Source: Phaeosaccion multiseriatum
Lineage: Eukaryota > Ochrophyta, other classes
Direction of reading: 5' to 3'
NCBI GenBank assembly: GCA_965112735.1
Contig: OZ218953.1
Coordinates: 682,001 to 746,000, forward strand
DNA: 64,000 nucleotides
The translations under genes were made by a program, and so were the position numbers. Positions within the stretch are counted from its first letter, which is position 1. Each line of letters opens with the position of its first letter. Below are positions 36,172 through 46,521 of the stretch, piece by piece. Below the pieces are notes generated by a model. The model saw nothing but the letters and a program-made list of their open reading frames with translations, ran no database searches and was not told where the DNA came from.

Positions 36172-39100
36172 GGCTGCGAAGTCCTCTGACCCTGACCCTG
36201 GCCCGGAGGAGCCGTCGTCTTCGGCTACAGAAGTGACGAGCTCCTTCATACACCTGGCCAAGAAGGCCGCCCGCTTCTTGCCCACCTGCGTCCAGCCCCA
36301 GCCCCCCCCTCCTCCTGGCTGCTGCTCTTCCCCGTTGCCGTCCTTCTCGCGTTCGCCTTGCCCTCCTCCTCCTCCTCCTCCTCCTCCTTTGGACTCGGCC
36401 GCCTCAGGCCGCACAGCAATGAGAATCATTCCGTCGAACATGCAGATCTTGCTCAGCTGCGCGATGGCCTCTGCAGAAACCCACTGAGTAGAAGTAAAGG
36501 AGGGACAGTCAGCAGCTTGTTGAGGAGGGACGACGTGGGAAGGCCCCGTCGTCGCGGCCTCTCATTACATGCTCTCATCACGCCTATATATACAACACCA
36601 ACACCCACTCACCGTTGCCTCCGCCTCCAAGGCGATTTGCCACAAGGCGTCCACGCCAAGGATGTCTAAGGATTCGAAGATGAGGCTCGAGCTCACAGAG
36701 GCAGGAGGGGGGAGCACGTCTTCCACAGCAGAAGATGCCTCGCGCTCCGTCAATGATGGGGGGGGGTGGATGGTAGTCGTACAGGAGGCAGTATCAGTAG
36801 CCAAGTCGACCGTGGAGACTGTGCAGGCGGAGCCAGTAGAAGCAGTTGGTGATACGGCAGCAGCGGTGGTAGGAGTAGCAGTAGCTGCGGCAGTTGGTGG
36901 TACGGGTACAGGCACGACGAGCTTGCCGGCGTCAATGTTCGCGGCGGTCAAGGTGGCCATGAAGAGGCGAAAGGCCTCGGGCAAGAGCCGCTTGAGGGAG
37001 AAGTCTTCCAAAAACACCTCCCCGAGGAGGCCCTCGTCCTCCAGAGCTCGCTGCTCAGTGCCATCATTGTCGTCGTCTGCTGCTTCAATCGCTGCCGCGG
37101 CACTTCCGTGTCGCCCTTTTGGTTGGTCGTTGGAACGATATGGGAGGGAGAGGGGCTGGGGGTTTGGTGGTGCTACAGCAATACGACCAACGAGTGACAC
37201 ACGCGTCTGAAGAGCCAGCTCCCTCCCTCCCTCCCTCCTGCGAGACACACCTTGAGCACACATGAGGCGGAAGAAGCGCGGGGCGATAGACATCCACGCC
37301 CGAGGGGCCTGCTCCCGGAGCGCGAGGAGGAGGTGGAAGTTGTGCTCCTGCTCCCTGCGAGTCAGGGCCGAACTCACGGCAACGAACCACAGCCGATCCA
37401 CCTTGTTTGTGTGGGAGAGGGAGGAAAGCACAGATATGCCGCGGCGGGGGGTGGGAGGGTGCAAGGAAGGGCGCTCGCGCTTCTCGTTGGGGACAGTCTA
37501 GCTGGCTCGAGCAGCTCGCAGTGAAGCGCCCCCCCCCCCCCATGAATGTTGAACACGCACCTGTTCGGCGGGGATGGCTCGGTTCTGCAGCTCCAAGAGG
37601 CGCAAGAGCAGCTCCCTCCTATGTGCCATGGCCTCACTGTGCGTGTAGAGGCCACCCACAAGCACGGTGTGGTCAACCCCCAAATCGGCCTTCCAGGCAT
37701 CCGCGGTGGCCCTCTCTCCAGACAACACAGGGCTTCTACTTCTACTGCCATCCTCACCACCACCACCTCCGTTGCTGCCGCTGCTGGCAGAAGAGTCGGC
37801 ACCAGCACCATGGCGCCGCTTGTGCCTGTACTTGTCCCCCAGTGCCTTGACGGCCTTGCGTTTGTACTGCAGCATGTTGTCGAGGACAAGCTCCAGCAAG
37901 GGGGGATTCTCGGCCAGGCACGCCGCATCCGTCACCACCACTCTCTTACGCTTCTTGGTCTTGGTGCCACTAGTCCGGCTACTGCTGCCGCTGTGACTGC
38001 TTCCTCCTCGCCGCATCGCCGTGGTGATGTCTGTACCGTGCGTGGGAAGAGTTTCGCTGCAGCTCATGTCCTGCTGGTCCCTGCTGTCGATGTACATGCC
38101 TTCTCTTCCGTCCGCTGCACCCTCACCGGCTGCTGCTGCTGCTGCTGCTGCTGCGGCTGCTTCATCGGCCCCATCCACAGACTCCTGCCATTCCACGATG
38201 GTCTCAAGGGGGTGACTTTTGAGGGAGGAGAAGACCCTTTGAATGAGTCGGATAGGCTGTCGTGTAACATCATCAGACAAAAGGATGGACGAAAGTCAGT
38301 AGATACTTGGAGATTGATAATGCAGAGGGTGACTGTCGACTGACTCTTCTTCACTTACCGCAACGTCGGCCTCTCCCGTCCGTACGGCCTGCACGCAGGT
38401 CTGCATGAGCGCGAGCTTGAAGCTGGTCCCGCTTGGGCCCGCCATTTGCTCACACACCTCTCCCAGGCAGTCCACTGCCATCTCGTGCAAGTGGCGAAGG
38501 AGGTCGTTGGTCCTGCCGGTACTACTACCACCGCCGGTACCGTCGCTGCCGAGAGCAGCAGCAGCCTTCCCAGAGGCGGACACAGGCACAGGCGGCAAGG
38601 AGGTAGGATCGTCTTGCCGTAACTGTATGATCCTCCACAAAATGTCGGCACCGAGAAAGTGCGACAGCGGCGGTGGGTCGAGGGGGGAGCCCACGTGCAG
38701 CGGGCTGGCCGCGGCGAAGATGAGGCACTGAGGAGGAGGGGGGGGGGAGGGGAGGAGGTTTAACGTGCTTACATGGACAGCTGAGGCACGGTGTGCAATG
38801 CAAGAGAGTTGTGTGCTCTCTCACCTTGAGAAGGCCCAGCGTGTGCCCATCCACGCTCTCCAGCGGCACTTTGTCGAGCAGCCCGTGCAGGAGCTGCAGC
38901 TGCCCCACAGCCAACAGAGGGGCCACCGCGCCTGTTTGATTGTTGAGCACAACATGGGGTCAGCATATCTTTACACGGATTTGACCCATTTTCACTCGAC
39001 TTACCCAACACAGCGAATATACCGTGGCGAATGCTCTCGTGCGAGGAGTGGCCTATGGTCTGCCACATGAGGCTTAGGTGCGAATCTTGAAGGAGGCCAA

Positions 39101-41424
39101 GGGCAGCCAGGAACTTGGGCACCGCCGCACAGCGCTGAGAGAGAGAGAGAGAGGTTAAAAAGGAAGCAACAGAGAAATTTGATGGGCAAAACAAACGCGA
39201 CACGTACCTTTAAGACCTCGACGTGCAGGTACTCGGGCGAGAAGAGCGTCTCTACCACCTCGCGCCGAAGGATCATTCTACCAAGCCGAGACGCGACGCC
39301 ATCACTGCTGCTGCTGCTGCTGCTGCTGCCCATTTGTTGCTCTTCCTGTCCGGCCGCGTGAGACCTGAAGTCCGTTGGGCCCTCTGCTGCCATCCCGCCG
39401 CCTCTGTTGGTTGTTCGCATCAAGGGGAGGGATTTTGATTGGCTGGGCTCGGGCAATGTTCGTCCATTGTTCCGCACACGCACCTGTCTGCTGCTGACGC
39501 TGCTTCTCCACTATCTGTCCTCCGGCGCTTCAGCGCACTGCCCCCCTTGCCCGATGACGATGGTGACGACGACGGGTGGCTGCCTCGCTGCTCCTGCTCC
39601 TGCACGCACTCAATGCAGCGGTTCAGCTCTCGGAGGCCCGAGACTCGCAGGGGGAGGGTGGGGCACTCGAGACATCGCATCGCCAGCTTGAAGGCCATAT
39701 CCATCTGTGATTCAGTGGATGGGGTGTCATTGAAGGAGGGAGGGAGGGAGGGAGGGAGGGAGGGAGCATAGTGAGGGGAGGCGAAGGGGACCAAGTGGGA
39801 GAGGGAGAGGCCGACCGACCTGAGTGTTGGTGTGGGAGCCAGTGCCCCCGCTCGCGTGGTGGACGATGGCCGACAAGAGAGTGACGCTGTGGAAGAGCAT
39901 GTCCACATCCACGACTCGCAAATCGGCATCTGTGAGCCCCTCTAGATAGGCCCGCAGGCCCTCCTGTAGGTCCGTGACAAGGGCAGGGACGTGTTGGAGC
40001 TGCAGGACCTTGAGCACTTGGCCGAGGAGGAGCACCACGGCCTTGACGAAGCGCGAGGAGAGCAGGGGGAGGTGCTGCTGCTGTTGCTGCTTGAGCCTGT
40101 CGATGAGCACCTTGGGACCTGAGAGGCCCATGAGGGTGTTGATGGTGGCCAGCATGTAGTCACTGGGGGGTGATTGGGGGGGGGGGGTGAATGAAGGGTT
40201 ATTACGGTAAGTGTGTGAAGAAATTTCACGTCTCTCTGCCACTCACAAGGTGCTGAAGACCTCCGTCCTGCCCATATACTCCACCCTCTGCATGTCAATG
40301 AAGCCTCCTTCCGCGGGCGCCCTTCCTGCCCCCTCCGGCGCCTCTCCCACGGATGCGTAAAGCGAAGCCCCCCAGGGCACAACCACAATTGGGCCCTTGC
40401 CGAAGCTCTGCTGCAGTGCCATGAGACCGTCTGCCGCTGCTGTCTGCTGCTGGTGAGCCACGTCGGCCAAGCCTACGTCTGCTTTACATTTGGGGGGGGG
40501 GGGGGGGGGGGCACACAGGGGTAGGGGTCAAGAGGAGGAGCGTACGGTTGGACCCGTCCTGCTCCGTCGCACCTTGCCAGAAATTCGACGGAGCGAAGGC
40601 GTCGTGCTGTGGAGGCTCCGCTGAGCAGCCGTAGAGCAGCAGCAGCTCTTGCAGTAGGGCACTGCAGTCCCTCGCCTGAATCGGGACAAGGGGCAAGCGC
40701 GCGGGGGTCAGCACCTTTCGCCGACAAAACCCCTCGGCCCCTCGGCCCAAAAGCACAAAAAAGACTCACCCCCTTTACGTATCGAATGGCGAACTCGACC
40801 ACCCGCTGCAGGAAGAAAAAGACCTCGCTCTCGTCGTCAGCGGCCCGGTGCCGCCGCTGGAGGAGGATGGACACGGCGCTATCGAGGGGGCAAGAGAAAA
40901 GCAGCAGCAGCGAGGTCGGAGGGAAGGAGCTGCTGTAAGGCGAGTGCACGGGGTGGGCTATGAGTCCGAGGAGCCTAATCTCAAGTAATACCATACCTCG
41001 GGAGGACGTGGTTGACAAAGACCAACTGCGCCGCCTCGACCTCGAAGCTGCCAAAGGTGGCCGCCACCATGCAGCTCTCCAGCGCCTCCAGCGTCGGACC
41101 CAGCACCCTGGATAGCCTCAGGGCGGAGAGCCACTGATCCGCGGCGTGCTGGAGCGTGGTAACATCAAGCAGGTGCGGCAGCATCATCAGGCCTCCGGAG
41201 TCCTCAAAGTCCTCGTCGTCCACCCCTCCTTCCATCATGGCTGCCATCCCTTGCATGCTTGTTTCCCCGTCAGCCCCCCCTCCCTGCTTCCCCCTGCTGC
41301 GGTGCAAAGGGAGGAGCCAGGGAAGGGGGAGCTGTATCCTTCCGGGGGAAGCAGCAGAATCAAAATCAAGGAGAAGGAGAAAAAGCGCTCCCCCTCTTGC
41401 CGAATGCGTGCCAAGTATAACCAC
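19160..41424 (-). CDS. USP34-like: giant USP34-like ubiquitin-specific protease
   Basis: Predicted deubiquitinase (peptidase C19) that hydrolyses ubiquitin isopeptide bonds. Exons, 5' to 3': 40997-41424, 40770-40878, 40573-40675, 40247-40478, 39820-40162, 39484-39704, 39208-39413, 39005-39134, 38825-38931, 38359-38727, 37561-38256, 37251-37401, 36613-37115, 33560-36483 (optional intron 35404-35487), 32209-33441, 31729-32059, 31140-31411, 30641-30983, about 29550-30545, 29230-29318, 28883-29054, 27600-28751, 27102-27468, 26794-26921, 26368-26517, 25682-25852, 24796-25547, 24502-24585, 24331-24406, 24060-24209, 23567-23703, 22914-23129, 21295-22551, 20667-20985, 19539-20440, 19160-19342. Catalytic Cys box GLRNLGATCYMN (Cys 32220-32222), His box HTGTADSGHYYSY (His 30659-30661), WFNDAVVEAFD (Asn-Asp near 30465-30470). 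DADEFLSGF, TEGELLEGDNKFHC and CFGGPYA match USP34 best, and helical-repeat flanks extend both ways. About 5,200 residues, inflated by poly-Gly, Ser, Gln and Glu. The 5' end is uncertain: Met at 41256 or an upstream exon are alternatives. Confidence 0.85.
22803..22883. repeat. CAA triplet repeat, about 27 copies, intronic
   Basis: Uninterrupted CAA triplets lie in the intron between protease exons 22914-23129 and 21295-22551. On the sense strand they read GTT, just downstream of the donor. Confidence 0.9.
23479..23540. repeat. CCT triplet repeat, intronic
   Basis: About 20 CCT triplets in the intron 23130-23566 of the protease gene. On the sense strand they read GGA, close to the donor at 23566. 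Confidence 0.85.
26585..26712. repeat. GGA triplet tract (CCT on sense strand) before a protease acceptor
   Basis: About 40 GGA-type triplets in the intron 26518-26793 of the protease gene. In the sense of transcription this is a CCT run leading toward the acceptor at 26518, the same arrangement as at 4661-4797 and 7974-8022. Confidence 0.85.
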
Positions 41425-41795
41425 ACTCTACCCGCGCCCGTCACCAGCCATGTCACTGTCCTTTCAACACAATAGGGCTGAAGGTTCCCTTCTTTTGTGT
41501 TTTCCCCCTTCTCTCGCTCCCCCCTATTGTATCGTAGACAAATTGGTACTCTATCTATCCCGAGGGGGCCTTTCGCCTTTCGCATTTCCTCCTTGCTTGG
41601 CCAGCTCCAGTTTTGATTTTGACTAGATTATCCGCAGAGCGTGCGCGAGATCAACCAGTGAGTGAGTGGAGGGGACCTCCCCAGGAGTCGTGTGTACGAA
41701 GGAAAGGGCGAACAAAGCGTTTCTTCTCCTTTTCTTTGCTGATACGCCCTCCCTCCCTCTCCACCGTCTTGTCTGTCTGCACAGTGTCCGCCACA
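41425..41795. promoter_or_regulatory. divergent promoter region, ubiquitin protease and RPB9
   Basis: About 370 bases separate the earliest protease Met (minus) from the RPB9 start (plus). The sequence is of mixed composition with CT-rich runs on the plus strand near 41500-41590 and 41727-41770, and no clear TATA box. If the first protease exon begins upstream of an acceptor-like CCGCAG (near 41298 on the minus strand), part of this interval is 5' UTR or intron. Confidence 0.45.
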
Positions 41796-42348
41796 ATGCG
41801 CTTCTGCAGGGAGTGCAACAACATCCTCGCCCCCATGGAAAAACCGTCCGAAGAGAAGCTGTACTACACCTGCATGCGGTGCACGTACGAGGAGGTTGCG
41901 GACACCCACTGCGTGTACACAAATGACCTCGTCCAGGACACGAGGTGAGAGGATTCTGTATGTAGGCACTGCTCTCCTGGTCTCGCACCCACCCTACTCT
42001 TCCTCCCTGCCTCAGCACCAAGCTGGAGATTGTGCAGTCGGAGGTGGTGGACGACCCCACCCTGCAGCGCAGCAGCAACACCGTCTGCGAAAAGTGCAAC
42101 TACAGCGAGACGGTCTTCTTCCAGGTGTGTGTGTGGGGGAGGTGTACACTGTAGGCGCTGACAGGATAAGTGGTGCGTGAGTGCCTCGCGTGTGCTGATG
42201 AAGGTGACGGGAGCGCCTCTTGTTGCTTGCCTCCCCTCACCCCCTCACCACTCACCGCATGCATTCGCAGGCGGAGGGCTCTGCGAAGGCAAACACGCTT
42301 TCCCTCGTTCACGTGTGCACACACTGCGGCCACAAGTGGCTGAGTTGA
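41796..42348 (+). CDS. RPB9: RNA polymerase II subunit RPB9
   Basis: RPB9 is the small zinc subunit of RNA polymerase II that supports start-site choice, fidelity and transcript cleavage. Three exons, 41796-41944, 42016-42124 and 42271-42348, join in phase to 111 residues, close to the usual 110-125. The N-terminal zinc ribbon has FCRECNN and YTCMRCTY; the C-terminal ribbon has CEKCNYSE and CTHCGHKW, with the conserved DPTLQRS before it and the family's SETVFFQ. The tail ends at KWLS, shorter than the metazoan DQKNKRTQFS-type end. It is divergent from the ubiquitin protease and may share its promoter. It has almost no low-complexity sequence, unlike the three larger genes beside it. Confidence 0.96.
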
Positions 42349-43689
42349 AGGGACGGTGTGAGGAGAAGGGGGAAGGGGCGTGTGTCCGGGAATGTGTCTT
42401 GTGTCCTCCCCTGGAACAGGAGAGAGGACGACGCACGATTCCGCAGCGTTGATGGGCCAAAACCCCCTCCGTATTATTACTCGGGATGGATGGATGGATG
42501 AAACACGAGGTCGAGGCCGCCTCCACGCGCGATGGCAAGGGAGAGAGGTTGGCTGCATACCGATGCACCGCTAGAGAGGACATTCGCCGCCCCTGGCCGG
42601 GCGGGCACACACGCGGCGATGAGTGCGTCGCTCCGGGGAGGAGGCTGGACGGCGGCACACACCCTGGGCTTGGAAAGAGTGCATCGGTCTTTAGAAGATT
42701 GCTTTTTATTCGACTCGCAACGACGTTGTCTGCTTGGGTGCTTTTGTCGTCATAAGCTTGCCTCTCCCCTCGGCGGTGTTGCTACTACGACGTGTGCTCA
42801 CGTGGAGGGACCAGCACACACACAGAGAGAGAGACGTCTTTCCCTGCACTGAAGGAGGAGGAAAGCTCATGTGGGGGCGCTGCTCGAGGGGGGGCGTAGT
42901 GCCCACCAGAAACACAGAGGGCCTGCCATCGGGGCCACGGGCAAAGAGCGGATTGCCCCATGGTTTGCAGTAAGCAAATTGTTCTCAGTGAGGACCTACC
43001 AGGGCATTGGTGAGTGGTATTTACTAGCTGTCTTGAGTTTGCTACTGTACACACAAAAGAAGGAAGAAGAAAACAAAAACAAAAACTTCTTTCACCTTTC
43101 CTTCTGGCTATCCGTAGTACTACATGAGCCGAATCATATCGGCTCCCGCTGCTGCTGGGGGTAGCATGCTACTATGGCGGTTGGCAGCTCCCAATTGGCC
43201 CGTATGACCTTATCGCTCGCCGCCCCGGCTGACGCCGGCAGGTAATAGGAAGCAAACCGGATGATGCCGGCAGTAGCAGGGAGCAAGGCAGGAGGAGAGA
43301 GAGGTTTTGTTAAGGAAGAAAGGATGTCCACCTGGCACGCCGTGGTGCGGCATCGCAGTCTGACCGGGCACGAGAGGGATGCGGGCGCAAACGTCCCGCT
43401 GTTGTTCCACCAGAGAAGGGTGCCCCCAAGAAGCAGAAGCAGAAGAATAGCGCTCCAACAGGGGGTGGTGGCCTCAAGCAGCAGAAGCAAAGAGGACGAG
43501 AAAGGTGGGCAGGCGGAGGACGACGGCTTCAGCAGCGCAACTGTAGACTTCCCTGGCGTTACCCAGCAGATAGGCAGCACGTGCACGACTTGACGCAGTT
43601 AAGGGAAAGCCCAGTCGTCTGGCAGCGTGGCAGAAAGACCTTTGCAAGGCGATGGATGTGTAAAGCAGAGTCACGTTGCTCTCCACCTA
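42349..43689. other. no recognisable gene
   Basis: The first 100-200 bases are presumably the RPB9 3' UTR. The rest contains short open frames on both strands (for example 43261-43593 plus, 110 codons) with no family resemblance I can identify. There is no tandem repeat comparable to those on either side. Confidence 0.5.
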
Positions 43690-43895
43690 GGATAGGAGTA
43701 GCCGCATGGACAAGGTAATAGCAACCCCAAAGCCAGCCTGGCAGCCAGCCTTGCCTCTATTAGCTTTATCCGTGAGCCATCCTAAACGACCAACCTGCTG
43801 GGAGGTGAGTGAGAAACGGGCCACGCACCGTTTCTCACCGTATTTGCCTGGGCCTGGGCCATTGACATAATACTGACTTTCAACATCCCCGTCAG
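43690..43895 (-). repeat. dispersed repeat copy 1 (VNGPGPGKYGE-type)
   Basis: On the minus strand this stretch reads like 59818-60003 on the plus strand. Both share the run TCAATGGCCCAGGCCCAGGC, then a TACGGTGAGAA block, and the block around AGAGGCAAGGCTGGCTGC. Short peptides such as VNGPGPGKYGE are conserved between copies, but neither has a clean ORF. Probably fragments of an old mobile element. Confidence 0.7.
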
Positions 43896-44511
43896 CCATC
43901 CCTGCACTTCTAACATCCCCCTGAACTAAACTATTGCGTGTCCCCACGCAACTCAAGCGGGTTCGCCTACTAAAGCTCGACTTGTAGCAAACGCCGCCGG
44001 ATGAGAACTATGCAAAACTCACCCAGGTGTGTGCGACCGCTCCTCCAACACACACCCTGCTGTATTGGTGAGAAAATCCCACGACTCAAACTCACCCACA
44101 CAGGCTCACGGATGAGAAGATCCCATGACTCAAACTCACCCGCGCAATATCTGTCTCCACTCCTACTCGCCACCATCGTTGCCAAAGCCTCACTGCGCAC
44201 CACTAATGCTGACTGCCAAAGTGTTTACTAGTGTGCCTGCAAGGCACCCAGACAGTCCCTAAAGCAGCCTTGCGAGTATCCTTCTCTGTCGCCAACCAAA
44301 CTCCGTGTCGTAGTAGTTTCTCATCAGCCCCGTATTTTGGGGAAATTGCCCGGCCTAGCGAGGGCCGTAGGGCTAGCAGCGAGGCGGAAGAGACAACACG
44401 AACCAATTCTACTCCTCACTTCCAATCCCATGCAATTAAACTGACTACTCTTTGCACTCTGGGCACTCCCACCGTCCGCCTAGTTGGCTGGACTGGCGTC
44501 TGCCCTAGGCC
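43896..44511. other. unassigned spacer with a short local duplication
   Basis: No gene recognised. A block containing GACTCAAACTCACCC occurs twice (about 44080-44098 and 44125-44143), each next to GATGAGAA-type sequence, which suggests a small local duplication of about 45 bases. Confidence 0.45.
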
Positions 44512-44535
44512 GCCGCCGCCTAGCTAGGCGGCGGC
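44512..44535. repeat. perfect 24-bp GC-rich palindrome
   Basis: The left arm GCCGCCGCCTAG is followed directly by its exact reverse complement CTAGGCGGCGGC with no spacer. It abuts the TATA-like sequence at 44536. Confidence 0.9.
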
Positions 44536-44544
44536 ATATAAATA
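44536..44544 (+). promoter_or_regulatory. TATA-like box ATATAAATA
   Basis: A good TATA match sits directly after the palindrome and about 30 bases before a pyrimidine-rich CTCTCTCCC run that could initiate transcription. I can assign no downstream plus-strand gene before the ankyrin gene at 46522, so its function is open. Confidence 0.4.
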
Positions 44545-44554
44545 GGCCGAGGGC

Positions 44555-45985
44555 CCACGACCTCTCTCCCTCACACTCTCTCTCCCTCCTTCCCCCTCTT
44601 CCTCGCCCTCGCCCTCTCCCTCTCCCTCTCCCTGTCGCACGCGCCTCTCCTCTGTCCCTGTCCCTACCCCCACCCCCCTCTCCAGTCACTTTGGGGGCCC
44701 GCGGGGGGGCGGGGCGCTCTCCTGCCCTCCACGAATGTAGACTCACCTAGGTAGGAACTCGTCTAGATACTCCCTCCCTGTCTCGTCGTGAGCGCAAGGG
44801 GCTGGGCTCGCCGCGTCACTAAAATTGGGTGGCGGCGCTTGAAGCAAGCCCTGCAGCCAGCCTCCTGATGCCACCAATGAAGCAACTCCCAATGCATGGG
44901 CCATTCTCCTGGCCAGGGTGCCTACATGGTTCCAGTCAACCCCAAAGCCGCGGAAGCTCACCAGTGCCGCTTCGGTTGAGGCAGGCAAGGCTTGATTGCT
45001 CTTCCCACCAACAGCCACAGAATCTTGCACCTATTCTCCAGAGCAGTCTTGGTGATTCCATACTGCCGCGCCGCCTTCCCAAGGCTGACTTTATCATTCT
45101 TCACAGCAGATACAGCAGCCTTGTCCATGTGTTCCTTCTCTGTCGACCCCTCGACATCGTATCGCCGTCTACATTGTGGTTGCTGTCCCGCTGATGCAGC
45201 CACTGTTGATGGAGGGGATGGCCCGCTGGCGAGCCTCCGCGCCAAAGCTTGCCGTGCTGTCTTCGACAGCGGTCTCCCCCTTGCATCCTTCACACTCCGA
45301 GGTCAATGGCCGTTGCTGCAGTCGCGAGCGCAGGCGGCTGTGACACACGTGTCGAAGAGTTTACCTCTTGGGGTTTGGTGCCACCCGTCAGGAGATTCCT
45401 CCATGCTGCTGCTGCCGCCGCAAAATGCTCCCGAAGCTGCTGGTGGCACTCGCTCCTACCTCGACGGCTCCCTGTGTTGCACGTGAGAGTGGTCCCTTCT
45501 GCTGCCCCCCCCCCCCCATCAAATGTCGTGGCTCTCCCCTCTCCTCAGGGTGGCCGTCACATCTCCACTACCACCAGGCTCGATGTCAGAGGTCTGTCTC
45601 TCTCTCTCTCTCTCTCTCAATCATCAGTAAACATAAGTTTCCTGAATGTCTTGTGGTCGCCATTCGTCGCCCGCTGGAAGTCATTCCACGTCATCGATGG
45701 AAGGTCCTTCCCAATGCTCTCAAGGATGGGTTCATCAGATACCCCCTTCACGTTAAGCCTGCCATGACAAGACGAAGAACAAGCAATCAAGGATGAGACT
45801 ATGAAATTCGGAAGGGTCTGCGCCAAAAATCTCAATTCCTTCCCTGTTGGCTCACCTTGGTGTCTCTCCCCTCAGCTCGGCCAAGAAAGCCTCCAGTCCT
45901 TCCTTGCTGGTAGTACCAGCCAGGTTTTGAATAACTTCTGGACATCGTTGTAGGTAAGTTCCTTCACGTCGTGGTGAACATCCTT
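44555..45985 (-). pseudogene. HTH-psq transposase-like coding remnant, copy 1
   Basis: Minus-strand coding fragments, apparently exons, share a protein design with copy 2 at 48890-50372. A segment contains LNVKGVSDEPILESIGKD and MTWNDFQRATNGDHKTFRK; a second contains KDARGRPLSKTARQALARRL and then NDKVSLGKAARQYGITKTAL, a pipsqueak-type helix-turn-helix; a third contains LPASTEAALVSFRGFGVDWN, which resembles the segment after the HTH in pogo/Tigger and CENP-B-like transposases. No DDE catalytic domain is visible. Copy 1 lacks about 10 bases next to the HTH that copy 2 keeps (ENRCK then a frame jump), so it is broken. Family level is inference. Confidence 0.55.
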
Positions 45986-46521
45986 CATGAACTTCTTCTC
46001 TCTCTCTTTTCTGGATCCCTTCAGGACTTGGCAGGCTTCTCGCTACTTCCTGCAGGCGTCCCCCTCCCCTGCGTACTTTTACTTGTAGACAACCATAGAT
46101 GGCACTTAAAGGGAAAGGACTCGCACGAGGAGCTGAGACCACAATAAAAGCGGGAAGATCAAGATTCACACTCACTAGTTGCGGCTGGGTGCCTGTTGCG
46201 GCTGAGGGCCTACCTCTGGAGGGTGGGCGTGCTTTCCGCCTCTTTCGAGAGTTTCCTGAGAGAAAGGAGGGGAAGAAGTGAACGCTTCTTCCTGGGGAGG
46301 TTAAGTGCCTACTCCCGGATCCCTCTCCTAAAACAGTATCAGGGCTGCTGCCTCATCAGACTTTCCACCACTCCGCTTGCGTGCGTCTGCTGCTGCCCCC
46401 CCCCCCCCTTCCGTAGTTCTTCGGCTCTCACCAGCAGAGAGGAAAAAGAAAGCGGGAAGAAGGGGTAAAACTCCTCCACCCTTTTTTCTCAAGGCCTACT
46501 GTATTTGATACTTGACGCACA

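Noticed and set aside
43134-43593. 150-codon minus frame and 110-codon plus frame over the same DNA
   Set aside because: Neither shows domains or exon-like borders. Simultaneous openness on both strands is common in GC-rich sequence.
44480-44750. 88-codon frames on both strands downstream of the TATA-like box
   Set aside because: Composition is dictated by CTCTCCC and CCCTCG runs, the frames start upstream of the TATA box, and no family resemblance is seen.
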